Source: Akebia trifoliata (lineage: Eukaryota > Streptophyta > Magnoliopsida > Ranunculales > Lardizabalaceae). Taken from it: a stretch of 64,000 nt of DNA. This document shows, in pieces, positions 11,239 to 22,121 of this stretch (positions are counted from its first letter, which is position 1; every line of letters begins with the position of its first letter). Location of the stretch: NCBI GenBank assembly GCA_017979445.1, contig CM030718.1, positions 14,672,760 to 14,736,759 on the forward strand, given 5' to 3'. The notes beneath the pieces are model-generated. The model had not been told where the DNA came from. It made no database searches and was given only the letters and a program-made list of their open reading frames with translations. The translations under genes and the position numbers were made by a program.

Positions 11239-11640
11239 GACTCCCCCACTTATTCTGCAAACATCCTCACATTGCATTGCCCTGACAAACTCTTCAATCT
11301 TTTGTTTGAAAGGTTGTAATTTCTCTACACTCTCTTGTGTAGCTTCACATTCTGGCATGTACTTTTATGTGATGAAGTACTCCATGTGCTGATGCTGTTG
11401 TTGCTGGCTGGAATTACTGTTGACTTGACGCTTTTGAGAACTTTGTGGACAACACGTTCTAGCTTAATAGTTGAATGAGAAGATGTACGTGTTGGAATGT
11501 TGTGCGTGGGATATCTTGGATCTGCATGGTATGGCTTGAGACTTCTTGCATGGATGACAAAATGAATGCTGTGTAACCTATATGGTAACCAGAGTTTAGC
11601 TAACCTGTACGTCCTTAGACTATGTCTCCTGTAGCCTGAA
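11239..11640 (-). pseudogene. Integrase C-terminus, chromodomain and polypurine tract
   Basis: Reading leftward from about 11634, the minus strand gives 'YRLHSIHFVIHARSLKPYH' followed by 'ADPRYPTHNIPTRT', the standard C-terminal integrase segment (VFHVSLLKPYH-like). A glutamine-rich spacer is followed by 'HMEYFIT' and 'PECEATQES' then 'FKQKIEEF', matching a chromodomain (EYLVKWKG, ATWE, terminal helix). It ends in SGG codons and the polypurine tract. It is a separate, opposite-strand chromovirus, truncated on its 5' side, with a few stops. Confidence 0.75.
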
Positions 11641-11745
11641 ACAATAGTGTGAGAAAATAAATACTATTGGAGGAAAAGTTCAAAAGGACTCTTTTTTTTT
11701 AGTACGGAAAAAGTAGTTTATAGCTAAAAGGTAGTTTTTGGCCGT
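11641..11745. other. Spacer
   Basis: This is AT-rich linker between the chromodomain remnant and the tandem repeat block. No feature is seen. Confidence 0.4.
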
Positions 11746-12500
11746 GACAAACTTAAAATAGGCATAACTTTTGATCCGGGTGTCCGTTTGCCTATTATAA
11801 TATATGCATTTTGGGTGTTTCGCGAAGATCTTTCAAGTGGTAGTCTTGGAAATGGTGAAAATTTAAGTATCCAAAAAGTAGTTCGACAATTGGTAATGTG
11901 AAACTTAAAACAGCCATAACTTTTGATCCGGGTGTCCGATTGACTATTATAATATATGCATTTGGGGTAGAATCGAATTTCCCATCCGATGAGAACTACG
12001 AAGTGGTTCATCGTCATTCCAGGTCATCCGGAATCGCGTTTTGAAGTCATTTACCTATTTTTTTAGGCTTTTCTTACCTTTTTTTTTCCTTTTTTTCTTA
12101 TTTTAAACGTAACTTTTGATCCGGGTGTCCATTTCCCTATTATTATATATGCATTTGGGGTAGAATCGAATTTCCCACCCAACAGAAATGACGTGGCACT
12201 TGTACGGCACTCGGATCACTTATAATCGTAGTCTAAACTCACTTACCTATATGTTTTTTTTATTTTTTCTTGATTTAAATCTAACTTTTGATTATGTTGT
12301 CCGTTTGCCTATTATTATATATGCATTTGGGGTAGAATCGAATTTCCCACCCAACAGAAATGACGTGGCACTTGTACGGCACTCGGATAATTTATAATCG
12401 TATTATAAACTCACTTACCTATATGTTTTTTTTATTTTTTCTTGATTTAAATCTAACTTTTGATTATGTTGTCCGTTTGCCTATTATTTTATATGATATG
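11746..12500. repeat. Tandem repeat, 172-bp and related longer units
   Basis: A core containing 'taacttttgatccgggtgtc', then 'cctattataatatatgcatt' and 'tagaatcgaatttccca', recurs five times. The last two full units (tattattatatatgcat at about 12140 and 12311) are nearly identical and repeat with a period of exactly 172 bases. Upstream units are more diverged and differently spaced. A similar motif occurs in plant LTR sequences in my recollection, so this may be an internally amplified LTR. The short open frame over it is a by-product. Confidence 0.75.
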
Positions 12501-13411
12501 TAACTTTCGATTTTGTTGTCAGTTTTCCAATTTTTATGTAATAGAAATGATATAGCATTAATATAACCCTTGAATCATTCAGAATATTACTAGGTTCCTT
12601 TAACTTTATCATGTCTTAAGAGTAATTTTGTAATTTCTCATGGGAATATTTTCTTTATTAAATAATATCTTGAAATAATATAACGAAATAAGACATGACA
12701 CATTGAATAATAATAGCACTAAAAAGTAACAAGTATACCAACATTCTTACCTATAATGATAGTAATAACATTAACGACTTTTTACCATCATGATAGTAAT
12801 AACAGCAACAATGTTGATAAATTGCCTTACAACGATGACGATAGTCATAAGTTTACAAATTTGTTACAATAAGCTACTCAAGTAGGTTAAGTGTTTGGAA
12901 TCCCATTGTAGGAACCAAAAAAAACAATTTTCTTTGGATTAGCAAAATTACTAAATTGAAGCACATTGACCCAGGTCAACCAGAATTGAAATGGACACTC
13001 GACCCCACTAAGAGATTCGGCCCCTCAGTCCAACTTGCTCTAGCTAGGTAGTTCGACCACCTTTGTCGATACCGAAACCCAACGTGTACTTTAGGTTCAG
13101 CCTCTTAGGTCGACCCATATGTCCTTTCATATTGGGCGGTATAATCATCAAACCAAGGAGAAACTCTGGCTGAAACTAATACTTAAGTAACGCAAACTAT
13201 GCATGATGACTAAAAAACCACAACTACATAACTTAAATGAGTCAACTAGAAGAACTGAATCACCATCGAGTGGAGACCATTACACATTTAAGGTCACTCT
13301 TCATATATGTTACAAGAATTTACTATGAGTTGGGTCAGATTCAGACTGGATAAGAGTATATCCATATACATGACCAATAATGTAGATATGACCCAACAAC
13401 CATTCAAGACT
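12501..13411. other. AT-rich DNA without identified features
   Basis: Both strands are full of stops. I see no coding, RNA or transposon signature. Confidence 0.5.
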
Positions 13412-13520
13412 ATTTCAAATAAAATTAAATTACTAAAAGTGTGATCAAAATGTGACTTAAACTCAAGATCGCTTCTTTAATGATGGAATACAATTGCCAC
13501 TATGTCAAATATTAATTGTT
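13412..13520 (-). repeat. Inverted, diverged copy of the tRNA-like repeat
   Basis: On the minus strand this reads tagtggcaattg, then cgatcttgagtttaagtcac, then an attttatttgaaat tail. It is the same order as the tandem units at 13735-14275, but in the opposite orientation and more diverged. Confidence 0.55.
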
Positions 13521-13734
13521 TGAAATATGACGTCTTAAAATTAAAAATATGACTTACAAATTATATCATAGATTTTTTCTGAAATTCTTCAAGTGCAGCA
13601 AATTTGAATTTAGCGGATTTGATCCCATCTTGTACATCTAAATTAAAATATTGTTTAGATATGAATTGAACGATATATTACTTTATAAGTTATATTTTTA
13701 TATTTTGTAAGGTATTTTTTTTCAATTGATAACG

Positions 13735-14275
13735 ATTGAGTTTAGTGGTCAAGACCTTTTTCTTATAATAGAGAGGTCTTGAGTTCAATTCATCTTTTAA
13801 TCATATTTTAGTAATTTTATTTGAAATAATCACATTTTGTAATTTTATATTTTGGAAGTTTTTTTTTTTATCAATAGACAATTGTTGGGTTTAGTGGTCA
13901 AGACCCTCTTTTCATAATAGAGAGGTCTTGAGTTCAATTCATCTTCTAATCACATTTTAGCAATTTTATTTGAAATAATCACATTTTGCAATTTTATATT
14001 TTCTAAGTTATTTTTAGATCAACAACAATTGTTGGGTTTAGTGGTCAAGACCCTCTTTTCATAATAGAGAGGTCTTGAGTTCAATTCATCTTCTAATCAC
14101 ATTTTAACAATTTTATTTGAAATAATCACATTTTGTAATTTTATATTTTCTAAGTTATTTTTACATCAACAACAATTGTTGGGTTTAGTGGTCAAGACCC
14201 TCTTTTCATAATAGAGAGGTCTTGAGTTCAATTCATCTTTTAATCACATTTTAACAATTTTATATTTTGCAAGTT
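13735..14275 (+). repeat. Four tandem units with a tRNA/SINE-like head
   Basis: The core gtggtcaagacc starts at 13745, 13894, 14041 and 14188, a period of 147-149 bases. Each unit has tgggtttagtggtcaag, resembling a Pol III A box, then a hairpin (aagaccctctt / agagaggtctt), then gagttcaattc, resembling a B box. An AT-rich tail with tttatttgaaataatcacat follows. The A-to-B spacing fits a tRNA-derived SINE. The head is degenerate, so this is a relic array and not tRNA genes. Confidence 0.7.
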
Positions 14276-14912
14276 ATATTTTATAAAGAGGTCTTTGAGT
14301 ATATTTTAGCAATTATTTTTATTTGAAATAATTTTGAATGATTTGACATTGTTCGATATGATTTTAGCTATTAGGATCTTTGTTCGATCCGTATTCATAT
14401 ATGAATTTGAATTAAAATTTTGACCTGATGGAAATTAATTTTCAACATCAGCTTATAATGCTTTGATTTTTATCTACCGTTTTACAAACTTTCGATAAGG
14501 GGAATAGGTTTTTATGGCCCAAATGATACCATAAATTTGAACTTTTGGTGATTGGGGCAAAGGTCCATCTAACCGACGTCACATTAAGAATTGAGTTTCT
14601 CGTGTTTTGCTTCTTGGCAATCATTTGTAACCCAAATACGTGGAAAATTGAAGTTCTGGTAATCCAAACAATAGTGATCCAAAAAATATTAAAGAGACAA
14701 GATTTGGTAAAAACGCAAGCTACACAACGAGTAGCTTTTGAAGTAACGAAGAACTGCTTTTAGATATAACTATAAAATTGGTTGTTGGAGGGAAGCGAAG
14801 GGAAGGTACTAAATCAACATATTCAAACGATTGAAGGGATGTTGTTTGCTAAGCCAAACAACCATGAAATGGTGATTACCTAAAGCAAGCAAATAAATAA
14901 AAATTTATATTA
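14276..14912. other. AT-rich DNA left of the rDNA fragment
   Basis: Nothing recognisable. A 72-codon open frame at 14545-14763 has no motif I know and ordinary intergenic composition, so I do not call a gene. Confidence 0.45.
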
Positions 14913-15203
14913 CGATGGCAGTTACACGAACTCCGGCACTAGGGCAATTTTTTTTCCCCCTGTCTTCGCACTGCATGCCCGGTAACGAACACGACACGTC
15001 AGGACAAGGAGTGGATGGCAGTGTGGATGGCCGAGAGAATAGCTAACTGTGTGAATGGCCGACAGGATGCCGTTACGCAATGGCCCATACGATGGCGTTG
15101 TTGCCTTAGGCCGAGGGGATGGCGTCTCCCGCGGCGGGCGTACCGAGCGCAAGGGGCAAAGGTTCGATAGCCCCCGGAGCGGTCCGTGTAAGGACGTTCG
15201 GTT
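14913..15203 (-). other. 45S rDNA 3' external spacer / IGS segment
   Basis: The sequence becomes abruptly GC-rich at about 14913 and is contiguous with the 25S 3' end at 15204-15258. Relative to the rRNA (minus strand) this is downstream spacer. Related short motifs occur inside, for example gtgtggatggccgag and gtgtgaatggccgac. Open frames here are artefacts of GC-rich spacer. Confidence 0.7.
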
Positions 15204-15258
15204 GGGGGGGGGAGGGACGAATCTGTGCGACATGGGGCTGAATCTCAGTGGATCGTGG
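15204..15258 (-). rRNA. 25S rRNA, 3' end (partial)
   Basis: The plus strand reads gggctgaatctcagtggatc followed by gtgg. This is the complement of the highly conserved plant 25S segment (ccacgatccactgagattca) just before the 3' terminus, and agggacgaatc with the poly-G run corresponds to the terminal GATTCGTCCCT. The gene therefore lies on the minus strand with its body inside or beyond the N gap. Only about 55 bases are visible, so functionality cannot be judged. Confidence 0.88.
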
Positions 15259-15358
15259 NNNNNNNNNNNNNNNNNNNNNNNNNNNNNNNNNNNNNNNNNN
15301 NNNNNNNNNNNNNNNNNNNNNNNNNNNNNNNNNNNNNNNNNNNNNNNNNNNNNNNNNN
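15259..15358. other. Assembly gap (100 N)
   Basis: There are exactly 100 N, a conventional length for a gap of unknown size. The left flank is 25S rRNA and the right flank is the end of an A-type LTR, both multicopy sequences that break assemblies. Frames reported through it are meaningless. Confidence 0.98.
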
Positions 15359-15439
15359 ACCTTAATAACTAGGTGGCGACTGCCAAACCTCAAGGGTCAA
15401 AAGCGGATCCGCGCACCCCGCTGGTCGAGGACACTTTCA
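15359..15439 (+). repeat. 3' end of an A-type LTR inserted in the B 3' LTR
   Basis: From accttaataactaggtggcg to gacactttca it matches, at about 90%, the last 81 bases of the element A LTRs (27717-27796 and 40653-40733), including the terminal CA. B LTR sequence resumes at 15440 (ggtaggtttt), aligning to 45813. This is therefore a third A-family insertion, whose remainder is hidden by the gap. The candidate target duplication would begin ggtag. Confidence 0.75.
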
Positions 15440-15946
15440 GGTAGGTTTTAAGGTTTAGATAAAATTGGGTTGAATTTAGGTTAGGGGAGGGGAGGTGAGA
15501 GATTGATTTTAGAGAATTAAAGGTTGGTGGGCCGAATATGGACTTGGAGTATTTTTGGTCTTGGAGATGGAATGGTGAAAGTAGAGGAAATGATAGGTGT
15601 CCCAAGTCTCATTTTTTTATTTTATTGATTTTTTTGAGATTTTTGAAAATATTGGATTGATTAAAATGCTACGTGTTGGCAAATCGGGCTTTTTAGGCCC
15701 GTTGGTGAATCTTATTAAAAATCTGGAGTTTTTAGTTTTGAGAGTGGAATGGTGAAGGTGGGGATAGGTAAAGTCCTCTTTTATGGGTCCGCTAGTCCCT
15801 TAGGGGCTCTTAGGGGCCTTTGGTTCGATTAAAGCATCATATTTCGATCAATTGGGCCTTTTAAGCCCATCGACTAATTTATTATTGAAAATCTGATATT
15901 TTTGGGCCCTTTCGAGTGGGGACCCGATCAAATTGGGGTATCTACA
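15440..15946 (-). repeat. Element B, 3' LTR (partial)
   Basis: On the minus strand it starts TGTAGATACCCCAATTTG at 15946, right after the polypurine tract. It aligns over its whole visible length to 45813-46322, the start of the B 5' LTR, at roughly 88-90% by eye. The remaining 1.4 kb of the LTR is replaced by the A-type LTR end and the gap. Confidence 0.85.
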
Positions 15947-15960
15947 GCTGCCCTTCTTTC
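15947..15960 (-). promoter_or_regulatory. Element B polypurine tract
   Basis: The minus strand reads gaaagaagggcagc immediately before the LTR start TGTAGATACC. This is the expected plus-strand priming site. Confidence 0.75.
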
Positions 15961-17921
15961 TAGGAATTGCATGCAAAGAACTACAAAGAATAGACTAAAC
16001 TCCTATTTTTATGGGCCATAAAACTTTACGAAACACGACTTGAAAACACTGAGTGGGTTGATGATTTTGTACAAAATAGCTACTCAAGCACAGGGTCTGA
16101 CAGAGTTTTACCTTATTATTATTTGATCTCGAAGGCGCAGAACTCGTGTGAGATCTCAAATTTGATGAGAATTTGATAAGTTTTAAAATTCAGTAGTTGC
16201 TTCAGTCATGTTTTGGCAGATCAGAGTTGAATGCAACTTGAAAAGGTTTTTTTGTTTTTTTTATTGATCTTACTTTATTTTTACCATAACTTAATCATCT
16301 AAATTCATGCATTGTCCCTTGTAATGGCACCTTTGATCCTTTCAACGGTACAAGCAATAAGGTTGTTAATAGTTGCCACCGATCCAAGATGGAATTTTTG
16401 CTATTGAAATTGAATCAACCAGGATCTGATGAGTCGTGATGCTTCAGATGCTGAGGTGGTAATGATGGGGCAAGCTACCTGAATTCATGCCTTGGAAGAG
16501 AGATTTGATCGAAACGTATGATTGGCACCATATATTTTTGAATTTTCATTTTGTAATGTGAAACTTTTGAAATGAAAAGAAAATAGATTTTTTTACTAAC
16601 TTGGCCTGAGGTATATCTATTGCTTTGAAACTATGAAGTTTGAATCAGTCCTAGATTTTTCATCATTGGCCAAAATAGTAGTTTTCAAACATTTGAATTT
16701 TTATGATTTGTCTTTGTCGAATAAATATTGAAGATGCAGAATATGAACATTTTTGAGAAAACCTTTGTTACTTCGATGATTTACATGTTTTTGCCAACTA
16801 TTGAGGATATAAATGTCAGTAGCTCTTTGGCTCTTTTTAGAGTCATCCCCAATGCCCCAGTACTGAATGAATATCGATTGAGCGTGGGACTTGGGATTTC
16901 GTGAAATTTTTGTCATTCACAGTTTATGCTCATGAGGGCCAAGAGTTAATCTTTTTTTTTTCTTTTTTTTTTTGCTTTCCCTTATTGCTCCTGGTGCCAG
17001 TTACGATTTTCACCAGACTCGATTTCTACATTTGCGCATCGACGCACTTTTGGGTTTTCATCATTCTGGTGGCTTTGATCTTACCATAGTCTGATTCTTT
17101 TACTCATAATGCCCTTTCAGGTTTTCACTATACCCTTTCAGACTATACTTGTATTTTCCAATTTTTACATTACAAATCTTGTTTGGAGCCTCTGTATCTT
17201 TGTGGCTTGGTGACTCAAGTTGAGTTGCGAGATCGGTGATTCTACTGTTATAGTGGTGCTCTTTCTTGAGTGATCGATCTAGATTCTCCTCTCGAGTTTG
17301 ATGACTACTATTCATGGTCCGGCAACTCAAGTTGAGCCGTGAGATCGGCTACTCTATATTTTGAGTACTCTTTTTTTTTTTAACATCCGATCTAGACTCC
17401 CCTCTCATATCTTTCAACGACTAATAAGACTTGAGGTCTGGATCAAGTTACATGATCATTGGTGCTACCATTGTCATTGTGAAGCCTTTAGAATATTTCC
17501 TGATCCGAAAGGACTTTTGGTGGGACAAAACGTTGGCTTAGGTAGTGGAAAAGATACAAAAAAATTTAAGATCTAGATCTATCTAGAGCGGGTTACACGT
17601 GGGGTTTGTCTATTTTTGTTTCGAAAAGATAATCTATGTCTCTTCCCAGCGTCTCTCGAACTTGTTTAGGCTGGAGATTTGAGTTGAGCTCAAGGTCAAG
17701 TGTTCGATTTTTTATTTTTTTAATTTTTTTATATTTTTTGTCGTTCACAGTTTATCCTCATGCGGGCTAGGAGTACTTTGATGTTTTTTTTTATATTTAT
17801 AACGTTGACTTACCCCAGTTTTAGGTTAAGAAATGAACGTGATGGCTCAAAAGGACTGACTAGGATTAGATAGTTATTTCAGGATAGCAAAGATGACCAT
17901 TCGTCATCTCAGGATCAGTTT
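15961..17921 (-). other. Element B 3' UTR with internal repeats
   Basis: This is noncoding sequence between integrase and the 3' LTR, where Ogre/Tat elements characteristically have long variable UTRs. An imperfect direct repeat of about 115 bases occupies 17210-17415 (actcaagttgagttgcgaga / actcaagttgagccgtgaga). Another pair, 'cacagtttatgctcatg' near 16918 and 'cacagtttatcctcatg' near 17746, is about 0.83 kb apart. Open frames here are short and unsupported. Confidence 0.6.
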
Positions 17922-19130
17922 TCAAGCATAATATTTCTTGACAGTGTTAGTATTGATCGATTGCGAAAAGACTTGTCCATCCATTTCTGTGAGAATCAAA
18001 GCTCCTCCCGTCATTACCTTTTTCACGATAAATGGTCCCTCATATTTTGGTCGAAATTTTCTCCTGGCGTCTTCTTGGATTGACAAAATTTTCTTCAAGA
18101 TAAGGTCTCCTAGTGAGAAATCTCTAGGCTTGACTTTTTTTGTTGTAGGCACAAGCTATTTGTCGCTGATAAATCTGTCTGTGGCAAAAGGTTGCAAGGC
18201 GTTTCTCTTTAATCAAATTCAGTTAATCAAACTAGGCTTGAACCCATTATGTTTCATCTAACTCTACTTCTTTTTAAGATTCGGAGAGAGAGAATCTCAA
18301 CCTCGACTGATTCCATCCCATATACCAACGAGTACGGAGTTGCCCTAGTTGAGGTTCAAAATGAAGTCCGATAGGAGTGAAGGGCAAAAGGTAACACGTC
18401 GTACCAATCCTTGTATGTAACAGCCATTTTCTTGATGATTCTTTTAATGTTTTTGTTGGCTGTCTCAACGGCTCGGTTCATCTTGGGTCTGTAGGGTACC
18501 AAGTTGTGATGAGTAATCTGGAAGTCTTTACACATCTTGATCATATCCTTATTCTTAAAGTTCTTGGCATTATCCGTTACTAATCTGCTGAGAAGCCCAT
18601 ATTGACAGATGATGTTGTTCTTGATAAACTTCAATACATTACTTTTGGTGACATTGGCATATGATACAACTTCTACCTATTTTGTGAAGTAATTGATAGC
18701 GACTAGGATGAAGCGATGTCCATTTGAAGCTTTTGGATAAATCTGCCCAATAACGTCCATACTGGGCAATTCTGAAGGTGGAGCGTTGATCTTATTAGCA
18801 TAGATCTGGCAGAGATGGCATTTACGAACGTGCTGATAGCAATCACTTTCCATTGTTGTCCAATAATATCCCATTCTCATGATCTTCTTAGCAAGCATGT
18901 GACCATTCATGTGAGGTCCGCAAATTCTTCCATGTACAGTCTTGATCAATCGTTTAGCCTCTATTTCTGTGACACAATGGAGAAGAACCTCATGATGTGA
19001 TTTTTTGAACAGAGTCCCGTTACTTAGGAAGAATTGGCTTGTCAATCTTTGGATAGTCCTTCGTTCATTTATCGTTATATCTGACGGGATGGTTCGATCT
19101 TCTAAGTATGGCTTGATGTCTGAATACCAT
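17922..19130 (-). pseudogene. Element B integrase
   Basis: The N-terminal HHCC finger and the first catalytic aspartate (S-M-D-V-I-G) lie at the end of the 18677-19513 open stretch. 18356-18634 holds the second aspartate in LVTDNAKNF and the glutamate in RAVETANKNI. By my count 35 residues separate them, the DD35E spacing. 17922-18152 gives the C-terminal domain: FSLGDLILKKI, KFRPKYEGPFIVKK, ending VKKYYA. At least two frame breaks separate the pieces, so no full enzyme can be made. Confidence 0.88.
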
Positions 19131-20100
19131 GATTTCTCCTCGGACTCTATTATATCCACTGGTAAACAATAGGCTGGTTTGTCTTGGATGCTAATTTCGA
19201 TAGGATCAATAACTAGGTCCTTTGAAATATTGATCATGGAAGCAAGCGTGGCCAGTGCATCTGCAAACTGATTTTTCGCTCGTGGCATGTAAATGAATGA
19301 GATCCTGGTGAAGTTTGAGCTCAGTTCTTTCAAGTACTCATGGTAAGAGACTAATTTTTTTTCTCGAGTTTTCCATTCTCCAGTTTTCTGATAGACCACT
19401 AGATTTGAATCTCCGAATACATCGATTTCGTCCACTTCCAAGTCGATTGCTGCTTTTAACTCTACGATACATGCTTTATACTCTGCCTTGTTATTGGAAC
19501 ATTGGAACTTCAATCAGATGGCAATCGGAACATGAGATGCATCTGGTTTGATCAAAACTACCCATATTCTATTTCCTTTTTGATTTGCAGCTCCGTCGAA
19601 ATACATCTTCCAATCTTGTTCTTCATCACTAGCTTCAACTTCTATCAACAAGATGACTTTATTTGGAAAATTAGTCTTTAATAGCTCATAGTCAGGTAAG
19701 GGATGCTCAGCTAAGTGGTCGGCAATGGCTTGTCCCTTGATGGCCTTTTGAGTAAAATAGGTGATGTCAAACTCAGATAATAGTAATTGCCATTTTGTCG
19801 TGCGACTTATCAACGTTGGCTTCTCGAATAGATACTTGAGAGGGTTCATTCGAGCGATAAACAGAGTTGAGTAGCTGAGGAGGTAGTGGCGTAATCGTTG
19901 AGATGCCCAAATCAATGTACAACAAGTCTTCTTGAGCGCCGAGTACTTTGCCTCATAATCGGTGAACTTCTTGCTGAGATAGTAAATGACTTTCTCTTTT
20001 TGACCTGACTCGTCGTGTTGTCCCAATACATAGCCCATAGACGTTTCTTGTATTGAGATATACATTAGTAAGGGTTGTCCTAGCGTAGGAGGAACTAAGA
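19131..20100 (-). pseudogene. Element B dual RNase H (RH plus archaeal-type aRNH)
   Basis: 19514-20065 reads as the ordinary retroviral-type RNase H (YYLSKKFTDYEAKYSALKK, then DITYFTQKAIKGQAIADHLAE). It is followed by the start of a second domain, WKMYFDGAANQKGNRIWVVL, that continues across a frame change into 18677-19513: NNKAEYKACIVELKAAIDLE, VFGDSNLVVYQ and RAKNQFADALATLA. The second copy, with FDGA, AEY and GDS motifs, is the archaeal-type RNase H added in the Tat lineage of plant Ty3/gypsy elements. It helps to classify element B. Confidence 0.85.
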
Positions 20101-21100
20101 CTAGCGGATTGAGCAGATATTTCTTTGTCTTGTCGAAGGCTTCCTAACAGTCCTCGTTCCACATTTTTGGTACATCTTTTCTCAGCAGTTTGAAGATTGG
20201 TTCGCAGATAGGCGTGCGTTGTGTAATGAATCTGTTGATATACTGTATTCTGCCCAAAAATGCTCTGACGTCCCTTTCTGACACTGGTGCTTTCATCTCA
20301 AAAATGTACTTGGTCTTTGCTGGATCTATCTCGATACCTCTTTTACTGACAACAAAGCCTAATAATTTTCTTGATGTTGCCCCGAAGACGCATTTTGTTG
20401 GATTAAGCCTCAGACTGTACTTCCTTAGTCCATCAAACAATTTTCTCAAGTTTATTAGATGGTCCTCTTCCAAGTTAGTCTTAGCAACCATATCATCCAT
20501 ATAAACCTCTATTTCTTTATGGATCATATCGTGAAACAAAGCCGTCATTGCGAGTTTATAGGTTGCCCCAGTATTCTTAGGCCCGAATGGCATGACTTTG
20601 TAATGAAAAGTGCCCCAAGGTGTGATGAATGTTGTCTTCTCCTGGTCTTCTTCTGTCATTTTTATCTGATTATAGCCTGAGAAACCATCCATGAATGAGA
20701 ACATACCATGCCCTACTGTGCTATCGACAAGAGTGTCGATGTGGGGTAGTGGAAAATCATCCTTAGGATTGGCATTGTTCAAATCCTGATAGTTGACACA
20801 CATTCGCACTTCTCATCCTTCTTAGGTACTTGGAACTATTTCATCACTTCATCTTTGACTTTGAGTGTCCATTCTGACTTGAGTCTTCTCAACTTTTGTT
20901 TGATCGGCTTGCTCCTAGGAGCGATCGGCAGCTTATGAACAACGAGATCTGTGTCTAAGCCGAGTATATCTCTAAAGGACCAGGCGAAGATGTCTTGATA
21001 GTTACGCAGTAGTTCAATCATTTTTTCTTTCTGCTAAGGGGTTAACAAGGCTCCGATTTTTACAACACGTGGGTCATCTTCAGTATCGAGATTAACCTAG
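20101..21100 (-). pseudogene. Element B reverse transcriptase
   Basis: The 20144-20809 stretch (221 codons) contains MRMCVNYQDLNNANPKDDFP, then FSFMDGFSGYNQI with the first palm aspartate (residue 41), and YMDDMVAKT (residues 103-111) with the catalytic pair. The thumb and connection follow (FLGRIQYINRFI). The upstream part at 20836-21021 holds DIFAWSFRDILGLDTDLVVH. One or two frame breaks occur between and after these. The RT core itself is remarkably well kept. Confidence 0.9.
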
Positions 21101-22121
21101 TCTGTATCCTCAATGTTTGGCTGAACACCTTTTTCATGTCGTTCTAGAAGATCTTTGATTTAGGAGGGTATTCCACTTCATCCTCAGACTCTTCCTTAAT
21201 TCCCATGAGATCGAAGTCGAGTTCGAGATCGAAGTCATACTCATCCCTTTCATATTTTATTCTGTTTAAAGGTTCATTCGATTGAGACAAATCCCTTAAA
21301 TTTAAAAAAAAAAAATTTGGAAGATATCTATCTTTTTGAGATTTTGAAAGCTTTTTGATTTTTTTTATTTTTGAGATGTTTTTTATTTTTGAAGAATTTT
21401 TTATTTTTTTGGTTTTTGAGTACTATTTTCCAGACATCTGAAATAAGAAGAGTAATCATGCATTAGTAAAAATAAGGAGCCATCAAAATAATTTTTACCC
21501 GAGGATGAGGGCTCGTTATGTTCATCGGCCAAATTGATTTTGCCTAAAGGCATTTTTTTTAGGCCCTAACAGCCTCAAGGGTTAGAGGGAATTCTTCCCA
21601 ATTATTCAAAATCTCTCCTACCTTGATAGGGTAGATGAGGTGAGATGGTGGTTCTTTGGGTGGTTTGGTCGGTGGTTCGGAGATGACTATGATTTCCGGT
21701 TGATTATTGTTAGAGTTGCCCATAGTTCCCCCCAAACTCGGTGGGATGATGACTGATGCCTAGTCGATGCCAGTGGGGAAGGATGATTTTTTTCCTGGCT
21801 TGTGGTGATTTCTACTTTGGTGGATTCTGAAGCGGTCTCTGATAGACTTTTATCGGAATCCCCATTAAATAGGATATCAATGCCTTCTACGAAGGATGGT
21901 TGGGACTCGACAACTGAGTCTTCTTGAATGTGCCCAGGTTTGAGATTTACCACTTTTGACTTTCTTACTGGTTTTGCCGACAGTGGTTCTGATAAACTGT
22001 TGGGTTTGACTTGTGATTTCGGGAAGTTGATGCTGATATGAGGAACTCTGCCTAGATTCCAGACATTAGGTTCATGATTTTACTTTCTGGCTAATCAAAG
22101 TTCCATTTTTTTGTTATTCAT
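21101..22121 (-). pseudogene. Element B protease-RT linker
   Basis: This is a low-complexity, acidic coding remnant, open at 21687-21953, with T-rich stretches near 21300-21420. In Ogre elements this interval holds a spliced intron. I see no clear splice pair and do not call one. Confidence 0.5.

Noticed and set aside
13745..14260. Functional tRNA genes
   Set aside because: A- and B-box-like motifs are degenerate and no acceptor stem can be formed. Tandem relic repeats fit better.
15055..15393. Open frames on both strands running through the N gap
   Set aside because: They exist only because N is not a stop, and the readable part is rDNA spacer and 25S.
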